This document shows positions 32,770 to 49,101 of a stretch of DNA of 64,000 nucleotides, piece after piece (positions within the stretch are counted from its first letter, which is position 1; every line of letters starts with the position of its first letter). Below the pieces are notes generated by a model. It saw only the letters and a program-made list of their open reading frames with translations, did no database searches and was not told where the DNA came from. This DNA comes from Acidobacteriaceae bacterium TAA 166 (GTDB lineage: Bacteria > Acidobacteriota > Terriglobia > Terriglobales > Acidobacteriaceae). The translations under genes and the position numbers were made by a program. The stretch is taken from contig ATWD01000001.1 in NCBI GenBank assembly GCA_000421065.1, forward strand, positions 558,001 to 622,000, in the 5' to 3' direction.

Positions 32770-33060
32770 CTATGCCGACGCGATTTCCGGCTGCTTTGGC
32801 ATGATGGCTTGCTCCGGCTTTATCGTCGGCGTGTGGGCGCTCTCGTGGGACACGTCATGCCCTAATGCCTCCGGCAGTTTTTCGCGGTCGTTGGTGTAGA
32901 GCTGCGCGTCCTCGGCTCCGCGTGAGACGCGACGTAGGCCATGCGGCTATTGAGTAAATCTTTCGCGGCTAGCTCGGTATCGACGTGAATCAATACCCGC
33001 CCGGCGGTCTGCCCTGGCTGGAATGGCTCGTCACCGCATAGCCGTGATCGAGATGCAGAT
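32770..33060 (-). pseudogene. 3' remnant of a MobF/TrwC-type conjugative relaxase-helicase
   Basis: Read on the minus strand across three frames, the remnant gives HLDHGYAVTSHSSQG, then GQTAGRVLIHVDTELAAKD and LLNSRMAYVA, then VSRGAEDAQLYTNDREKLPE and ALGHDV, ending EIASA-stop at 32770. GYAVTSHSSQGQT and MAYVAVSRG are helicase motifs near the C-terminus of TraI/TrwC relaxases. Two one-base losses cause the frame changes: one in the GGG of SSQG|GQT, and one in GCG(G)TC of YVA|VSR. The 5' side ends abruptly at a TGAGCGAAGC repeat at 33061. It is therefore a non-functional piece of an integrated conjugative element or plasmid. Confidence 0.75.
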
Positions 33061-33105
33061 GCTGAGCGAAGCGGCCAACGGGAGCGCAGTCGAAGGATCT
33101 GCGGT
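33061..33105. repeat. TGAGCGAAGC-type interspersed repeat
   Basis: GCTGAGCGAAGCGGCC, then GCGCAGTCGAAGGATCTGCG: similar in both halves to 16206-16256. It abuts the truncated relaxase remnant, so it may mark a recombination point. Confidence 0.55.
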
Positions 33106-33209
33106 TCGCCAATGCAACCGCAGAAATCAGCCACCGAGCGAGAAAAGAACCCAGAAGCCCACCGCCCAATCCTGCGCGGCAATCCCAGGCAAACCAGTTC
33201 AGAACGGCT

Positions 33210-33467
33210 TCAAACCGCCTGTCGGCGCCGGAAGAAGTGGTAGATCGCCAGCAGCACGATCGCCCCGATCAGCGACATGATGAACCCCGCCGACTGCCCT
33301 TCCTGGTAGTGCCCGATCAGGCGCCCCAGAAAAGTTCCCACAAACGATCCCGCGATCCCCAAGATCATCGTGACCAGAATTCCACCCGGATCCTTTCCCG
33401 GCATGACCAACTTGGCAAGTGCACCGACGACGAGACCGATCAAGGCGGTCCAAAGCAGGCTAAGCAT
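33210..33467 (-). CDS. GlsB/YeaQ/YmgE-family small membrane protein
   Basis: An 85-residue protein of the transglycosylase-associated family: MLSLLWTALIGLVVGALAKL, VMPGKDPGGILVTMILGIAG, SFVGTFLGRLIGHYQEGQSA and GFIMSLIGAIVLLAIYHFFR. Three transmembrane helices and the conserved PG(K/R)DPGG loop are present. The family is small and stress-linked in many bacteria; biochemical function is unknown. The gene is monocistronic. Confidence 0.9.
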   Translation of the reverse strand: MLSLLWTALIGLVVGALAKLVMPGKDPGGILVTMILGIAGSFVGTFLGRLIGHYQEGQSAGFIMSLIGAIVLLAIYHFFRRRQAV

Positions 33468-33916
33468 GAAAGCTCCTCCAATGCTCGATCATCTACGGGT
33501 GAGGGCCCGCCCGTGGTGGCGTCCAGAATACCTCTTCCGCCGTCCTCCTCCCTAGACAAAAACAATAGGCTGCAAAAAAATTATGCGCCGCGATGGACGG
33601 CAACGGAAACCCTCGAAGCTCGCGGGTAGCCCGGGCTTCCCTCCTGTCAAGCCTTTCTCCCGCTTAAGTTATACATAAAACAAGGGATATAGAGTGCCGA
33701 TCTACCCCTCCCCGCCCTCTACAATAAGAGAGAACTCAAAAGGACTGGTGTCCCAGCAATGCCGAGCCGCAGCCAGGATCCACTCCCTACAACTTCAACA
33801 ATTTCAATAGTTTGCAAAGACTGCTCCTTTGTCTTCCATACCTTAGCGCACAGGTCCGGACCTATGCCATTTTGAATGAATACTTTGCACAAAAAAGACG
33901 GGTGGGTGGATGGCCG
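33468..33916. other. Intergenic region
   Basis: A 449-bp spacer. It contains GTAGCCCGGGCTTCCCTCCTG near 33627, a palindromic CCCGGG motif, and an AT-rich stretch (33660-33690). A 38-codon frame at 33759-33875 (MPSRSQDPLPTT, with a CKDC motif) has only a weak ribosome site and is not convincing. No gene is called. Confidence 0.45.
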
Positions 33917-35446
33917 TCAGTAGGCGCGGAGACGGTTGATCGGCACCCGCACCTGGAAGCAAGTGAAGTGAGGCTTCGAATCCACCGCCACCGATCCCAT
34001 GTGACGGCTGACGATCCTCTGCACCGTATCAAGCCCCAGTCCCATCGCCGTCCCGATCGGTTTCGTCGTAAAGAACGGCTCGAAGATCCTCGACTGCAGC
34101 GCCTCCGGAATCCCCGGACCGTCGTCCCGGATCTCGACGATGGCCATCTGCCCGCTCGCCCGGATCGAGATCGTCAGCGTGCCGTGATCGTGCATCGCGT
34201 CGAGCGCGTTCTCGATCAGCGCCGACCAGACCTGATTCAGCTCGCTCCCGTAGGCGCTCACCAGAGGAAGCTCCGGCTCGAACTCCAGGTGAATCTCCAC
34301 CCGCTCCGTCCGCGACCGGAACATCGCCAGCGTGTTCTCGATCGTCTGCGGCAGGTCGATGTCCTGCACCGGAGCCTGATCCATGAAGGAGTAGCCGCGA
34401 ATCGCCGAGATCAGCTCGAAGATGCGATCGCTCGAATCCACCACCGTGTCCGCCATCCTCTCCACCCGCAGCGAGCTAGCGAAGGTCGCGATCGCCGCCG
34501 ACAGCGTCTCCTCATCCAGCGTGTCGGCCAGCGTATCCAGCATCAGCACCGGCATCCTCGCCTCGGCGATCGTCGGCGCGATCGTCCAGGGCTCGGCGAC
34601 GTGATGCTCCTCGAGCCACCGCAGGATCTCCTCCTCATAGTCCGAGGCCTCGAGCGGACTGTTCGGTATCAGCGAGTAGCCCTGCAACGCATGCAGATGC
34701 GCGCGGGTGCTCTTCACCCAGACGTTGTACCGTTCAAGCTCCTCCTCAGAGCGAAACAGCCGGCCGAGACGATACTTCGCCTCGTCGGTATCGCGCAGCT
34801 CCTTCGAGAGGCTCGCCGCCGACCGCTGCGCCGCCGAGGCCGGGTTGTTGAGCTCGTGCGACAGGTTCCCCGCCAGCTTCCCCAGTGCAAGCAGCTTCTC
34901 CGCCTGCTCCTCCATGCGTGTGAAGTCACGGACGCGGTCCAGCAGAAGGCTCACGCACCTTTGTCCCATCGAAGGAATCACACGTAGCATCTCTACGAAG
35001 AGACTCTCGTGGATGTCGAGGACCCAGACCTCTCCCACACTGAGGCCGTCCGCGCCCCAGGTCCTCATGCGCGAGTAAGGAAGCTTGCCTGTCACCCGCG
35101 AGGTCCGTCCCACGAAGCGCGCGAACGGCCCGGACTTCCGCCGGTGGGCCATCACCTCGCCGCGCAGGATGATGTTCATGTGAGAGGCGCCGTCATCCTC
35201 GCGAAAGATCAGCGCTCCGTCCGGCCCCACGCGCTCCGTGCCGTGGGTCGCGAGCCAGTGAAACTCCGGATCGTCGAGCCCGTCGAGCGGAGGAATCGTC
35301 CGTAGGGCGGAGACGATCTCCTCAGCCGGCGACGGCTGCGCTGGAGCGACCGCCATCAGAGCGCCTGAAGACGGTATTCCAGCCGGAAGGGCGGGGATAA
35401 TCTCGGTTGCGATCGCAGGCTCCTCTCGATGAAGCGGAAATTCCAT
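33917..35446 (-). CDS. Sensor histidine kinase with N-terminal cyclic-nucleotide-binding-like domain
   Basis: A 509-residue soluble kinase. Residues about 45-175 resemble a cyclic-nucleotide-binding/Crp-like sensor domain (PPLDGLDDPEFHWLATHGTE, RVGPDGALIFREDDGASHMN, IILRGEV). A dimerisation/phosphoacceptor helix follows, with His in LAGNLSHELNNPASAAQRSA (near residue 197). The HATPase_c domain shows the N box (NQVWSALIENALDAM), G1 (EIRDDGPGIP) and G2 (GTAMGLGLDTVQRIVSRH). No transmembrane helix, so it senses a cytoplasmic signal, possibly a nucleotide. No response regulator is adjacent. It sits 35 bp after the glucokinase gene on the same strand. Confidence 0.85.
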   Translation of the reverse strand: MEFPLHREEPAIATEIIPALPAGIPSSGALMAVAPAQPSPAEEIVSALRTIPPLDGLDDPEFHWLATHGTERVGPDGALIFREDDGASHMNIILRGEVMAHRRKSGPFARFVGRTSRVTGKLPYSRMRTWGADGLSVGEVWVLDIHESLFVEMLRVIPSMGQRCVSLLLDRVRDFTRMEEQAEKLLALGKLAGNLSHELNNPASAAQRSAASLSKELRDTDEAKYRLGRLFRSEEELERYNVWVKSTRAHLHALQGYSLIPNSPLEASDYEEEILRWLEEHHVAEPWTIAPTIAEARMPVLMLDTLADTLDEETLSAAIATFASSLRVERMADTVVDSSDRIFELISAIRGYSFMDQAPVQDIDLPQTIENTLAMFRSRTERVEIHLEFEPELPLVSAYGSELNQVWSALIENALDAMHDHGTLTISIRASGQMAIVEIRDDGPGIPEALQSRIFEPFFTTKPIGTAMGLGLDTVQRIVSRHMGSVAVDSKPHFTCFQVRVPINRLRAY

Positions 35447-35481
35447 TAAACCAGAACTTCGCGGGCGGCGAAGGGCGAGGC

Positions 35482-36225
35482 TTACTTCTTTGGCACGGCC
35501 GGCTTCCCACGCGGAGCAACCCGCTTCAAGGCAGGTTCCTTCTCGACCGCTCGGATGAACTTACGTTCGTTAGCGCTCTGCCACAGACGAATTCCCCCGA
35601 CGATCGCGTTGCTGTTCGCGCCGACGATAACGTGAGGAGGAAGACTCTTCATCAGCTTCGCATTGCCCCCTCCCAGCAGGACGTACTCACAGACCATCGC
35701 TGCCATCAGACGCTCGGTGACATCGAGCACCGACTTGCGCCAGCGCTTCTTGCCCCGCAGCTCGAGACCATTTAGCCCGACATAATCCTCGTAGGTCTGT
35801 CCTTTGCGATAAGGAAGATGCGCAAGCTCGAGAGGAACGACGACCCCTTCGAAGACCAGGGCCGAGCCCAGGCCGGTCCCGATGCCAAGAAAGAGCATGC
35901 GGCCGCCCCGGTAGCCTCCAAGCGCCTGCATCGCAGCGTCGTTGATGAAGCGCAAAGGCTTCTTGAACGCCTTTCGATAAGGAAAATCGATCCATCCCGA
36001 GGCTAGGTTGTGAGGCTCGGCGAGGGGACGATCATTCGAGACCGGTCCCGGATATCCGATGGAGATGCAGTCGTAGTTCCAGCCGTGCGTTCCCAGCACC
36101 ACCTGCTCGGCCATCTTTTCAGCTGTCATGGTGGGGCCGGAGGGGATCTTGAGAGGAACGCGCTGGGTGTTGGAAGCGACCTTCACATGGGTTCCACCGA
36201 TGTCGATCACAAGAACATTCTTCAT
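35482..36225 (-). CDS. ppgK: ROK-family sugar kinase, probable polyphosphate glucokinase
   Basis: A 247-residue kinase with the ASKHA phosphate-1 motif MKNVLVIDIGGTHVKVASNT and the second loop FLGIGTGLGSALVFEGVVVP. Like known PPGK proteins it is short and lacks the zinc motif CxCGxxGC of other ROK kinases. The stretch RGKKRWRKSVLDVTERL corresponds to the basic region that follows in PPGKs. It would phosphorylate glucose using polyphosphate and/or ATP. The presence of ppk1 in the window fits but does not prove polyphosphate use. Start at 36225 (MKNVLV); an upstream ATG adds four residues. Confidence 0.75.
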   Translation of the reverse strand: MKNVLVIDIGGTHVKVASNTQRVPLKIPSGPTMTAEKMAEQVVLGTHGWNYDCISIGYPGPVSNDRPLAEPHNLASGWIDFPYRKAFKKPLRFINDAAMQALGGYRGGRMLFLGIGTGLGSALVFEGVVVPLELAHLPYRKGQTYEDYVGLNGLELRGKKRWRKSVLDVTERLMAAMVCEYVLLGGGNAKLMKSLPPHVIVGANSNAIVGGIRLWQSANERKFIRAVEKEPALKRVAPRGKPAVPKK

Positions 36226-36394
36226 GGGAAAAAGCATACAGGCTGTAGCCGGATTGGCCCCAATGCGCTTTGCGAATCAAGGAGTTGAGATTGCAATCTT
36301 TATTTCCAGATCAATAGAAACTTTTCCGTAAATGACCACCGTTCAAGATTAGAACATTGAAAACAATATAGATATCCATTGATAAATAAATTCA

Positions 36395-36424
36395 TTGACA
36401 ATCGTTACCACACAGGAGTAAATT
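36395..36424 (+). promoter_or_regulatory. Candidate sigma-70-type promoter for the TonB-domain gene
   Basis: A perfect -35 box TTGACA (36395-36400), an 18-bp spacer and TAAATT (36419-36424) lie 36 bp before the ATG at 36460 in a locally AT-rich stretch. Confidence 0.5.
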
Positions 36425-36459
36425 GGTGATGGGCACTTCAATACTTTAGGAGAAAGATT

Positions 36460-36897
36460 ATGCGCAAAGCGCTTTTGGCTTCCTTGCTTCTCTCCCCCGT
36501 TCTGCTGCACGCTCAGGCAAATTCGCCTGCTCAGACCGAGATCGCCTTTGCGACCCCGAAGCCCGCTGCCGGCGCCGCCGACCGCGGAACGGTTCCGTCG
36601 CACATACGCATCTCGACCGGTGTCGTCGCTCCCAAGCTCATCCACTCTGTCAGCGTCAACGAGGAGACCACCCGCCCCTGGACCAACGTTGAGATCAATC
36701 GCTCCGTTACGGTCGGCATGACTGTCGATCCGACGGGCAAGCCCACCGACCTGAAGATCCTCAAGTCTGCCGGCCCCGTGGTCGACCAGAACGTACTGGC
36801 CGCTGTCAGCCAGTACCGCTTTCAGCCCGGCACAGTGAGCAACCAGCCCGTTGCTTTCCCCCTGAACCTTGCAATCAACCTTCAGGCCGCGCGCTAA
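36460..36897 (+). CDS. Secreted TonB C-terminal-domain protein
   Basis: A 145-residue protein with a signal peptide (MRKALLASLLLSPVLLHAQA) and a TonB/TolA C-terminal domain: PKLIHSVSVNEETTRPWTNV, VTVGMTVDPTGKPTDLKILK, VVDQNVLAAVSQYRFQPGTV. Such 'energy transducer TonB'-like domains fused only to a signal peptide are frequent in Acidobacteriota. Because it has no membrane anchor or Pro-rich spanning region, it cannot itself transduce energy like TonB. AGGAGA sits 8 nt before the ATG, a promoter lies upstream and a strong terminator follows, so it is a single-gene transcript. Confidence 0.82.
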   Translation: MRKALLASLLLSPVLLHAQANSPAQTEIAFATPKPAAGAADRGTVPSHIRISTGVVAPKLIHSVSVNEETTRPWTNVEINRSVTVGMTVDPTGKPTDLKILKSAGPVVDQNVLAAVSQYRFQPGTVSNQPVAFPLNLAINLQAAR

Positions 36898-36933
36898 AGC
36901 TGCAACACAAGCTGCAATAATATAGAGAACTGG

Positions 36934-36960
36934 CGGACCCCACTGTGGGTCCGTTTTTTT
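36934..36960 (+). terminator. Rho-independent terminator
   Basis: CGGACCC (36934-36940) and GGGTCCG (36947-36953) followed by seven T residues: a textbook terminator 37 bp after the TonB-domain gene. Confidence 0.88.
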
Positions 36961-36967
36961 GCTGACT

Positions 36968-37156
36968 ATGGCCTGCCGACCGGGCCCACTAGGCGTGGAG
37001 CGGCCACTTCGTGACGTGTGTACTCCCTTCGGGGTGGGCTTCCATTGGTCGCTTACACAAAAATCTTCGCACCGACCAACGGGAGGCTCAAGGGGAAGCC
37101 GGTATACAACCTCACGAAGGGCGCGCTGCCCGCGTAGGGCGCCCGCGCGGCAGCGC
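36968..37156. repeat. Long REP-like palindromic element, copy L6 (opposite orientation)
   Basis: Here the element runs the other way: it begins ATGGCCTGCCGACCGGGC and CCACTAGGCG and ends GGGCGCCCGCGCGGCAGCGC. The interior has GCGGCCACTTCGTGACGTGT with its partner ACCTCACGAAGGGCGC, and CCATTGGTCGCT with CCGACCAACGGGAG. It fills the gap between the terminator and the convergent RES-toxin gene. Confidence 0.87.
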
Positions 37157-37182
37157 CTATCCTCCACCCAACATGAGGAGAC

Positions 37183-37632
37183 CTACGAGAATAATCTGCT
37201 GTCATAAAGAGGTCTCTCGACGTGAACGATCTTCAGGGAGGCCGCCTCCGCATGCCTAGGATTGAGGAGCCAGTTGCAGGTCTCAGGAGCAATGACGGAC
37301 GGAACTCGCATAAGGGCACTCGAGGACCGGAGCAGCCACTCGTCTCCGATTCCACGAGTGATGTCCTCGTCACGCTTCCAGTCAGCGGGCAACGACTCTA
37401 AACTCGTCTCTTCGCTGCTGATTCCCTCCGGCGCGTCGATCTTCAAAAGCTGAAAGGTATCAGGGCGATGCTCTTCATCGATCTCAAGGTGAACCAGAGT
37501 TTCAAGCAGAGCCGATGCTGGATTTTCGGCAAGATAGACGATCGGCCTGCCCGCGGTGTGCCATCTTCCGGACGCCTGCATCCCGCCGATCCCCAGCAGA
37601 TCGGCGTAGTTGCTGATTCTCCATAGGATCAT
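37183..37632 (-). CDS. RES-domain toxin
   Basis: A 149-residue RES-family protein: MILWRISNYADLLGIGGMQA, SGRWHTAGRPIVYLAENPAS, ALLETLVHLEI, with later conserved LLRSSSALMRVPSVI and NWLLNPRHAEA. RES toxins (MbcT, ParT and relatives) degrade NAD+ or ADP-ribosylate a target. The conserved Arg, Glu and Ser residues of the name are visible in WRIS, ALLE and RSSSALMRVPS. The ATG overlaps the antitoxin's TGA by one base, the usual coupling of type II pairs. No truncation. Confidence 0.9.
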   Translation of the reverse strand: MILWRISNYADLLGIGGMQASGRWHTAGRPIVYLAENPASALLETLVHLEIDEEHRPDTFQLLKIDAPEGISSEETSLESLPADWKRDEDITRGIGDEWLLRSSSALMRVPSVIAPETCNWLLNPRHAEAASLKIVHVERPLYDSRLFS

Positions 37633-38063
37633 CAGGCAAACATGCCTTCGTCGATCTGGACCAACATCTCTTCGACCAGCCTGGCTCCCGCCTCGGTCTG
37701 AAGCATCAGCATCGGAGTTTCGCCTTCGAAGCGCTTTTTGGGCTGTCTCATCCAGGAGAGCGCCTTCTCCCGGTTGGCAAAGACACGTTCGGAGAGAGCG
37801 AGAACTCTCGCGACCCGGAGCGCTTTATCCGACTCGTCGGCGGAGAGCAGCTCATCAAGGCCCTTGTTGAGTCGCTCCTTCCGGTGCCGAAACGTGCGGA
37901 GAGGAATGACGATGTGGTGAAACTCGTCCTTGGTGATCCCATGCTCCAGCATGGCAATCTGGGTGGTCAGCGGCAGACCACGACGGACAGTTCTGGCTAA
38001 ATCCAGTTCGTTTGCCGGCTCAGTGCCAAGCCATTCAGCGATCTTCCGGGCTGCCGCAGTCAT
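37632..38063 (-). CDS. Xre/MbcA/ParS-family antitoxin
   Basis: A 143-residue protein with an N-terminal helical Xre-like region (LDLARTVRRGLPLTTQIAML, EHGITKDEFHHIVIPLRTFR) and the C-terminal antitoxin toxin-binding domain (ADESDKALRVARVLALSERV, FANREKALSWMRQPKKRFEG, ETPMLMLQTEAGARLVEEML). It should neutralise the RES toxin encoded immediately downstream and repress its own operon. The ribosome site GGAGG is good. The pair sits just beyond the rpoC terminator, so it has its own promoter in the 147-bp gap or relies on read-through. Confidence 0.9.
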   Translation of the reverse strand: MTAAARKIAEWLGTEPANELDLARTVRRGLPLTTQIAMLEHGITKDEFHHIVIPLRTFRHRKERLNKGLDELLSADESDKALRVARVLALSERVFANREKALSWMRQPKKRFEGETPMLMLQTEAGARLVEEMLVQIDEGMFA

Positions 38064-38136
38064 TTTTGAACCTCCAATACCATTATGCCATGGTCAATTC
38101 GGCATAGTGGCAAATCACAGCTATCCTGTAGAAAGC

Positions 38137-38169
38137 AAAACGGCAGAGCCCGAAGGCTCTGCCGTTTTT
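38137..38169. terminator. Terminator of the rpoBC operon
   Basis: AAAACGGCAGAGCC (38137-38150), loop CGAA, GGCTCTGCCGTTTT (38155-38168): a 14-bp stem with A and T runs on both sides, so it can stop transcription on either strand. It lies 42 bp after the rpoC stop. Confidence 0.88.
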
Positions 38170-38210
38170 GTTGTTTGCCGCGAAGAGCGTTCCGCCGTGC
38201 GCACCAGGAC

Positions 38211-42401
<4,191 letters not shown>

Positions 42402-42528
42402 ATTTGGCGTCTCCCTTATTTCCTGCGCATGCAGTGCAGCGTGGGCTGCGGTTACTCAATCTGGCGATGACTCTCGGCGCATCGGTTTGCCGTCGTTCTG
42501 AAGCTGTTGCTCGATTTCGATTGTCTTT

Positions 42529-42586
42529 GCCACTCGTAAAAGGTGAGTGGCGCCCGGGGAGACGCGGCGTGGCGTTCTCCCCGGGC
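42529..42586. promoter_or_regulatory. Two stem-loops in the rpoB-rpoC spacer
   Basis: GCCACTC/GAGTGGC (42529-42535 with 42545-42551) abuts GCCCGGGGAG..CTCCCCGGGC (42552-42586, with a further ACGC/GCGT extension). The second stem is very stable and starts 14 bp after the rpoB stop. It could attenuate or process the rpoBC message. Confidence 0.6.
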
Positions 42587-42599
42587 CAGCTGCCTTTCG

Positions 42600-47072
<4,473 letters not shown>

Positions 47073-47750
47073 GCTCTCTCCTGAATCAGTACCTTCGAGG
47101 ACCCATCATCGGAACGATCTCTAAAAGATCGCCCATTTGAAGGGGGAGAGCCCCGGTCCTGACTCTCCTGGTTGAACCTTCACTTGCGCCTCTGGTTTCT
47201 TCGGATCCCGCCGTCCTCGACTACGGGGATTCCGTGCGCAAAATCTACGGTCGCCCTTTCACCGGGCGACAAAAACTCCCACAAATGAAAACCTTCAAAG
47301 ACTTTTCACAGTATTCAACTCGTCCAATACCGATTGAATCTGCTATAAGGAACGCGTACAGATTGCATAGCAGCTATAAAATAGACCCAAATCCGCGCAT
47401 CTCGGGTAGCCGAAAACACGGCAACGCGCTCGATGGGACAGCGTATCCCACGAGCGCAAAGATCGACTTGTGCACTGTTCCGATCGTATGAATAGAAATT
47501 TCTGCCGCCATTTGAGGCTCGCCTGCCCCAAAATCTGCTGCCGCCAACCTGAAACCGTTACACCATGCGCATCCGCCGCTTGAGACGCATGATGGCCGGC
47601 CCCTTAACCCCTCTCATTCGATGAGGATGGACCGGATTACCACCGTAGCCTTTATCTACTAACCAATCCGCCGACAGAGATGCAACTAGGCGGAACGAAT
47701 CTTCCTTACAAGAATAACTCGTTCCGCCAGGTTGTGCAACTGCGTGGAGG
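47073..47750. other. rplL-rpoB intergenic region
   Basis: An unusually long 678-bp spacer inside the ribosomal/RNA polymerase operon. It holds a stem (GGCGGAACGA/TCGTTCCGCC, listed separately), a second small hairpin GTCGCCC/GGGCGAC (47249-47270), and an AT-richer stretch (47270-47400) where a secondary rpoB promoter could lie. No small gene or RNA gene is recognised. Confidence 0.5.
47681..47738 (-). promoter_or_regulatory. Attenuator or processing hairpin after rplL
   Basis: GGCGGAACGA (47689-47698) pairs with TCGTTCCGCC (47719-47728); flanks extend the pairing imperfectly. It starts about 13 bp after the rplL stop. The position matches the rplL-rpoB attenuator/RNase III site of enterobacteria, but the sequence is different and no T-run is present, so read-through to rpoB is expected. 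Confidence 0.55.
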
Positions 47751-48128
47751 TTACTTGATCTCGACCGTCGCGACGCCTTCGAACTTCTTGGCGATGGCAG
47801 CCGCGTCATCCTTCGAGATGTTCTCCTTCAAGGGCTTGGGGGCTCCGTCGACCAGATCCTTGGCTTCCTTGAGGCCAAGGGCGGTGACTTCGCGCACAGC
47901 CTTGATGGTGTTGATTTTGTTCGCGCCCGCATCCTTGAGGATAACCGTAAACTCGGTCTTCTCCTCAACCGGGGCCGCCGCCGCCGTGCCGCCAGCCGCG
48001 GGAGCCGCCGCCACGGCCGCCGCCGCAGCTGAGACGCCGAGGCGCTCCTCGAGCTTCTTGACCAGAGCCGAAGCCTCGAGCAGGCTCAGGCTAACAATCG
48101 AATCTTCCAACTGCTGAATATCCGCCAT
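47751..48128 (-). CDS. rplL: 50S ribosomal protein L7/L12
   Basis: A 125-residue stalk protein: an N-terminal dimer domain ([20 protein letters not shown]), an Ala/Pro-rich hinge ([18 protein letters not shown]), and the C-terminal factor-binding domain [40 protein letters not shown]. The start MADIQQ is chosen; a frame extension of four residues upstream is not conserved. Four copies bind to L10, encoded next to it. Confidence 0.97.
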   Translation of the reverse strand: MADIQQLEDSIVSLSLLEASALVKKLEERLGVSAAAAAVAAAPAAGGTAAAAPVEEKTEFTVILKDAGANKINTIKAVREVTALGLKEAKDLVDGAPKPLKENISKDDAAAIAKKFEGVATVEIK

Positions 48129-48266
48129 TTTATTCTCCAATTCCTTCTGAACTTATACTGCCAATTACCTCTCCGAAGCTTTGCTCCGCTCCGGTTGTCC
48201 TGCCCGATTCGGGTTTCCGTAGCGCCCAGACCAGCGCACCCAAATCAAACGGGACGAAATTTGCGC

Positions 48267-49004
48267 TTACCCCTCGGCGGGAGCGGTATCTGCCGCCTCG
48301 CCACCCTGCGATGCCGTCGCATTCTCAGGCTGCGCCGCTCCGGAAGGCTGCTCACCTGCGGCCGACTCCTCAACGTGCGCTGCCTCAACCTCGGCAGCCG
48401 GGACAACCCCTGCTTCCGCTGCTGGCGCCTCCGCTTTCTCCACAGATGCAGGAGCCGAGTCAGGCGCTGCAGCCGATCCGGCGAACTTCTCCTTCTCGAC
48501 GCCCTGGTTGATCACCACGGCCAGATCGCGGCCGGTGGCATTGATGACCGTAGCCAGGCGCTGCGCCGGGGCATTGATGAGGAAGAGAAGCTTAGCGAAG
48601 ATCTCTTCCCTGCCCGGCATAGTCGCCAACTCGCCGATCTCCTGAACGGTGATGACCTTGCCGTCCACAATTCCCAGCTTGAAAGTGAACTCCGAGTTAT
48701 CCTTCACCCAGGTTGAGAGCGCCTTGGCCAGGGCGACAGGATCGCCCGAGGTGTAGGCCACAGAGGTGACGCCCTTGAGCCCCTGGAGCGCGGCCTCGAT
48801 CTTGGTTCCCTCGCCCGAGATGCGGGCCAGCTTATTCTTCACTACGTGGTAGCTTCCGCCTGCCGCGCGAACCGTCTTGCGCAGGTCGAAGTCCTTCGAC
48901 GCCGTCAACCCGGTAAACGTACCGAGAATGGCCGAGGTCGAGGTCTCCAGCTCTGCCGCAAGCTTCTTTACCTTATTCGACTTCTGTGATCTGGACAGTG
49001 CCAT
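48267..49004 (-). CDS. rplJ: 50S ribosomal protein L10, with long Ala/Glu-rich tail
   Basis: The L10 core spans about residues 1-170: MALSRSQKSNKVKKLAAELE, KTVRAAGGSYHVVKNKLARI, and the stalk helix FAKLLFLINAPAQRLATVIN. It anchors the L7/L12 stalk on the ribosome. The protein is 245 residues, against about 165-180 in most bacteria. The extra length is a low-complexity acidic C-terminus (SVEKAEAPAAEAGVVPAAEV, EAAHVEESAAGEQ) of about 70 residues with no known domain. Start at 49004 (MALSRSQ) is preferred to an upstream start ten residues earlier. Confidence 0.96.
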   Translation of the reverse strand: MALSRSQKSNKVKKLAAELETSTSAILGTFTGLTASKDFDLRKTVRAAGGSYHVVKNKLARISGEGTKIEAALQGLKGVTSVAYTSGDPVALAKALSTWVKDNSEFTFKLGIVDGKVITVQEIGELATMPGREEIFAKLLFLINAPAQRLATVINATGRDLAVVINQGVEKEKFAGSAAAPDSAPASVEKAEAPAAEAGVVPAAEVEAAHVEESAAGEQPSGAAQPENATASQGGEAADTAPAEG

Positions 49005-49101
49005 AAAAATCCTAACCTTCACTGCTAGCCTCAATCGCCAGCTGAAAATGTTTGTCGCGCCTTGCGACCGGAAAACCGTCTAACCCAAGTAAACCGGGCG
49101 C

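Larger units (their letters stand above)
32550..33209. other. Decayed mobile-element region
   Basis: A 660-bp stretch without an intact gene: a 14-bp-stem hairpin (32642-32696), a degraded relaxase 3' end (32770-33060) and a short TGAGCGAAGC-type interspersed repeat (33061-33105). From 33110 to 33209 I see nothing. Confidence 0.6.

Noticed and set aside
32862..33182. 106-codon minus-strand frame over the relaxase remnant
   Set aside because: Only its middle third matches the relaxase. Its start lies in an interspersed repeat and its end is a frame-shifted read. It is better described as part of a pseudogene.
33759..33875. 38-codon ORF with a CKDC motif upstream of the histidine-kinase 3' end
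   Set aside because: The ribosome site is weak and distant, the composition is not protein-like, and nothing around it supports expression.
47234..47491. 85-codon plus-strand frame in the rplL-rpoB spacer
   Set aside because: It is opposite to the operon, has no ribosome site, and its product shows no recognisable features.
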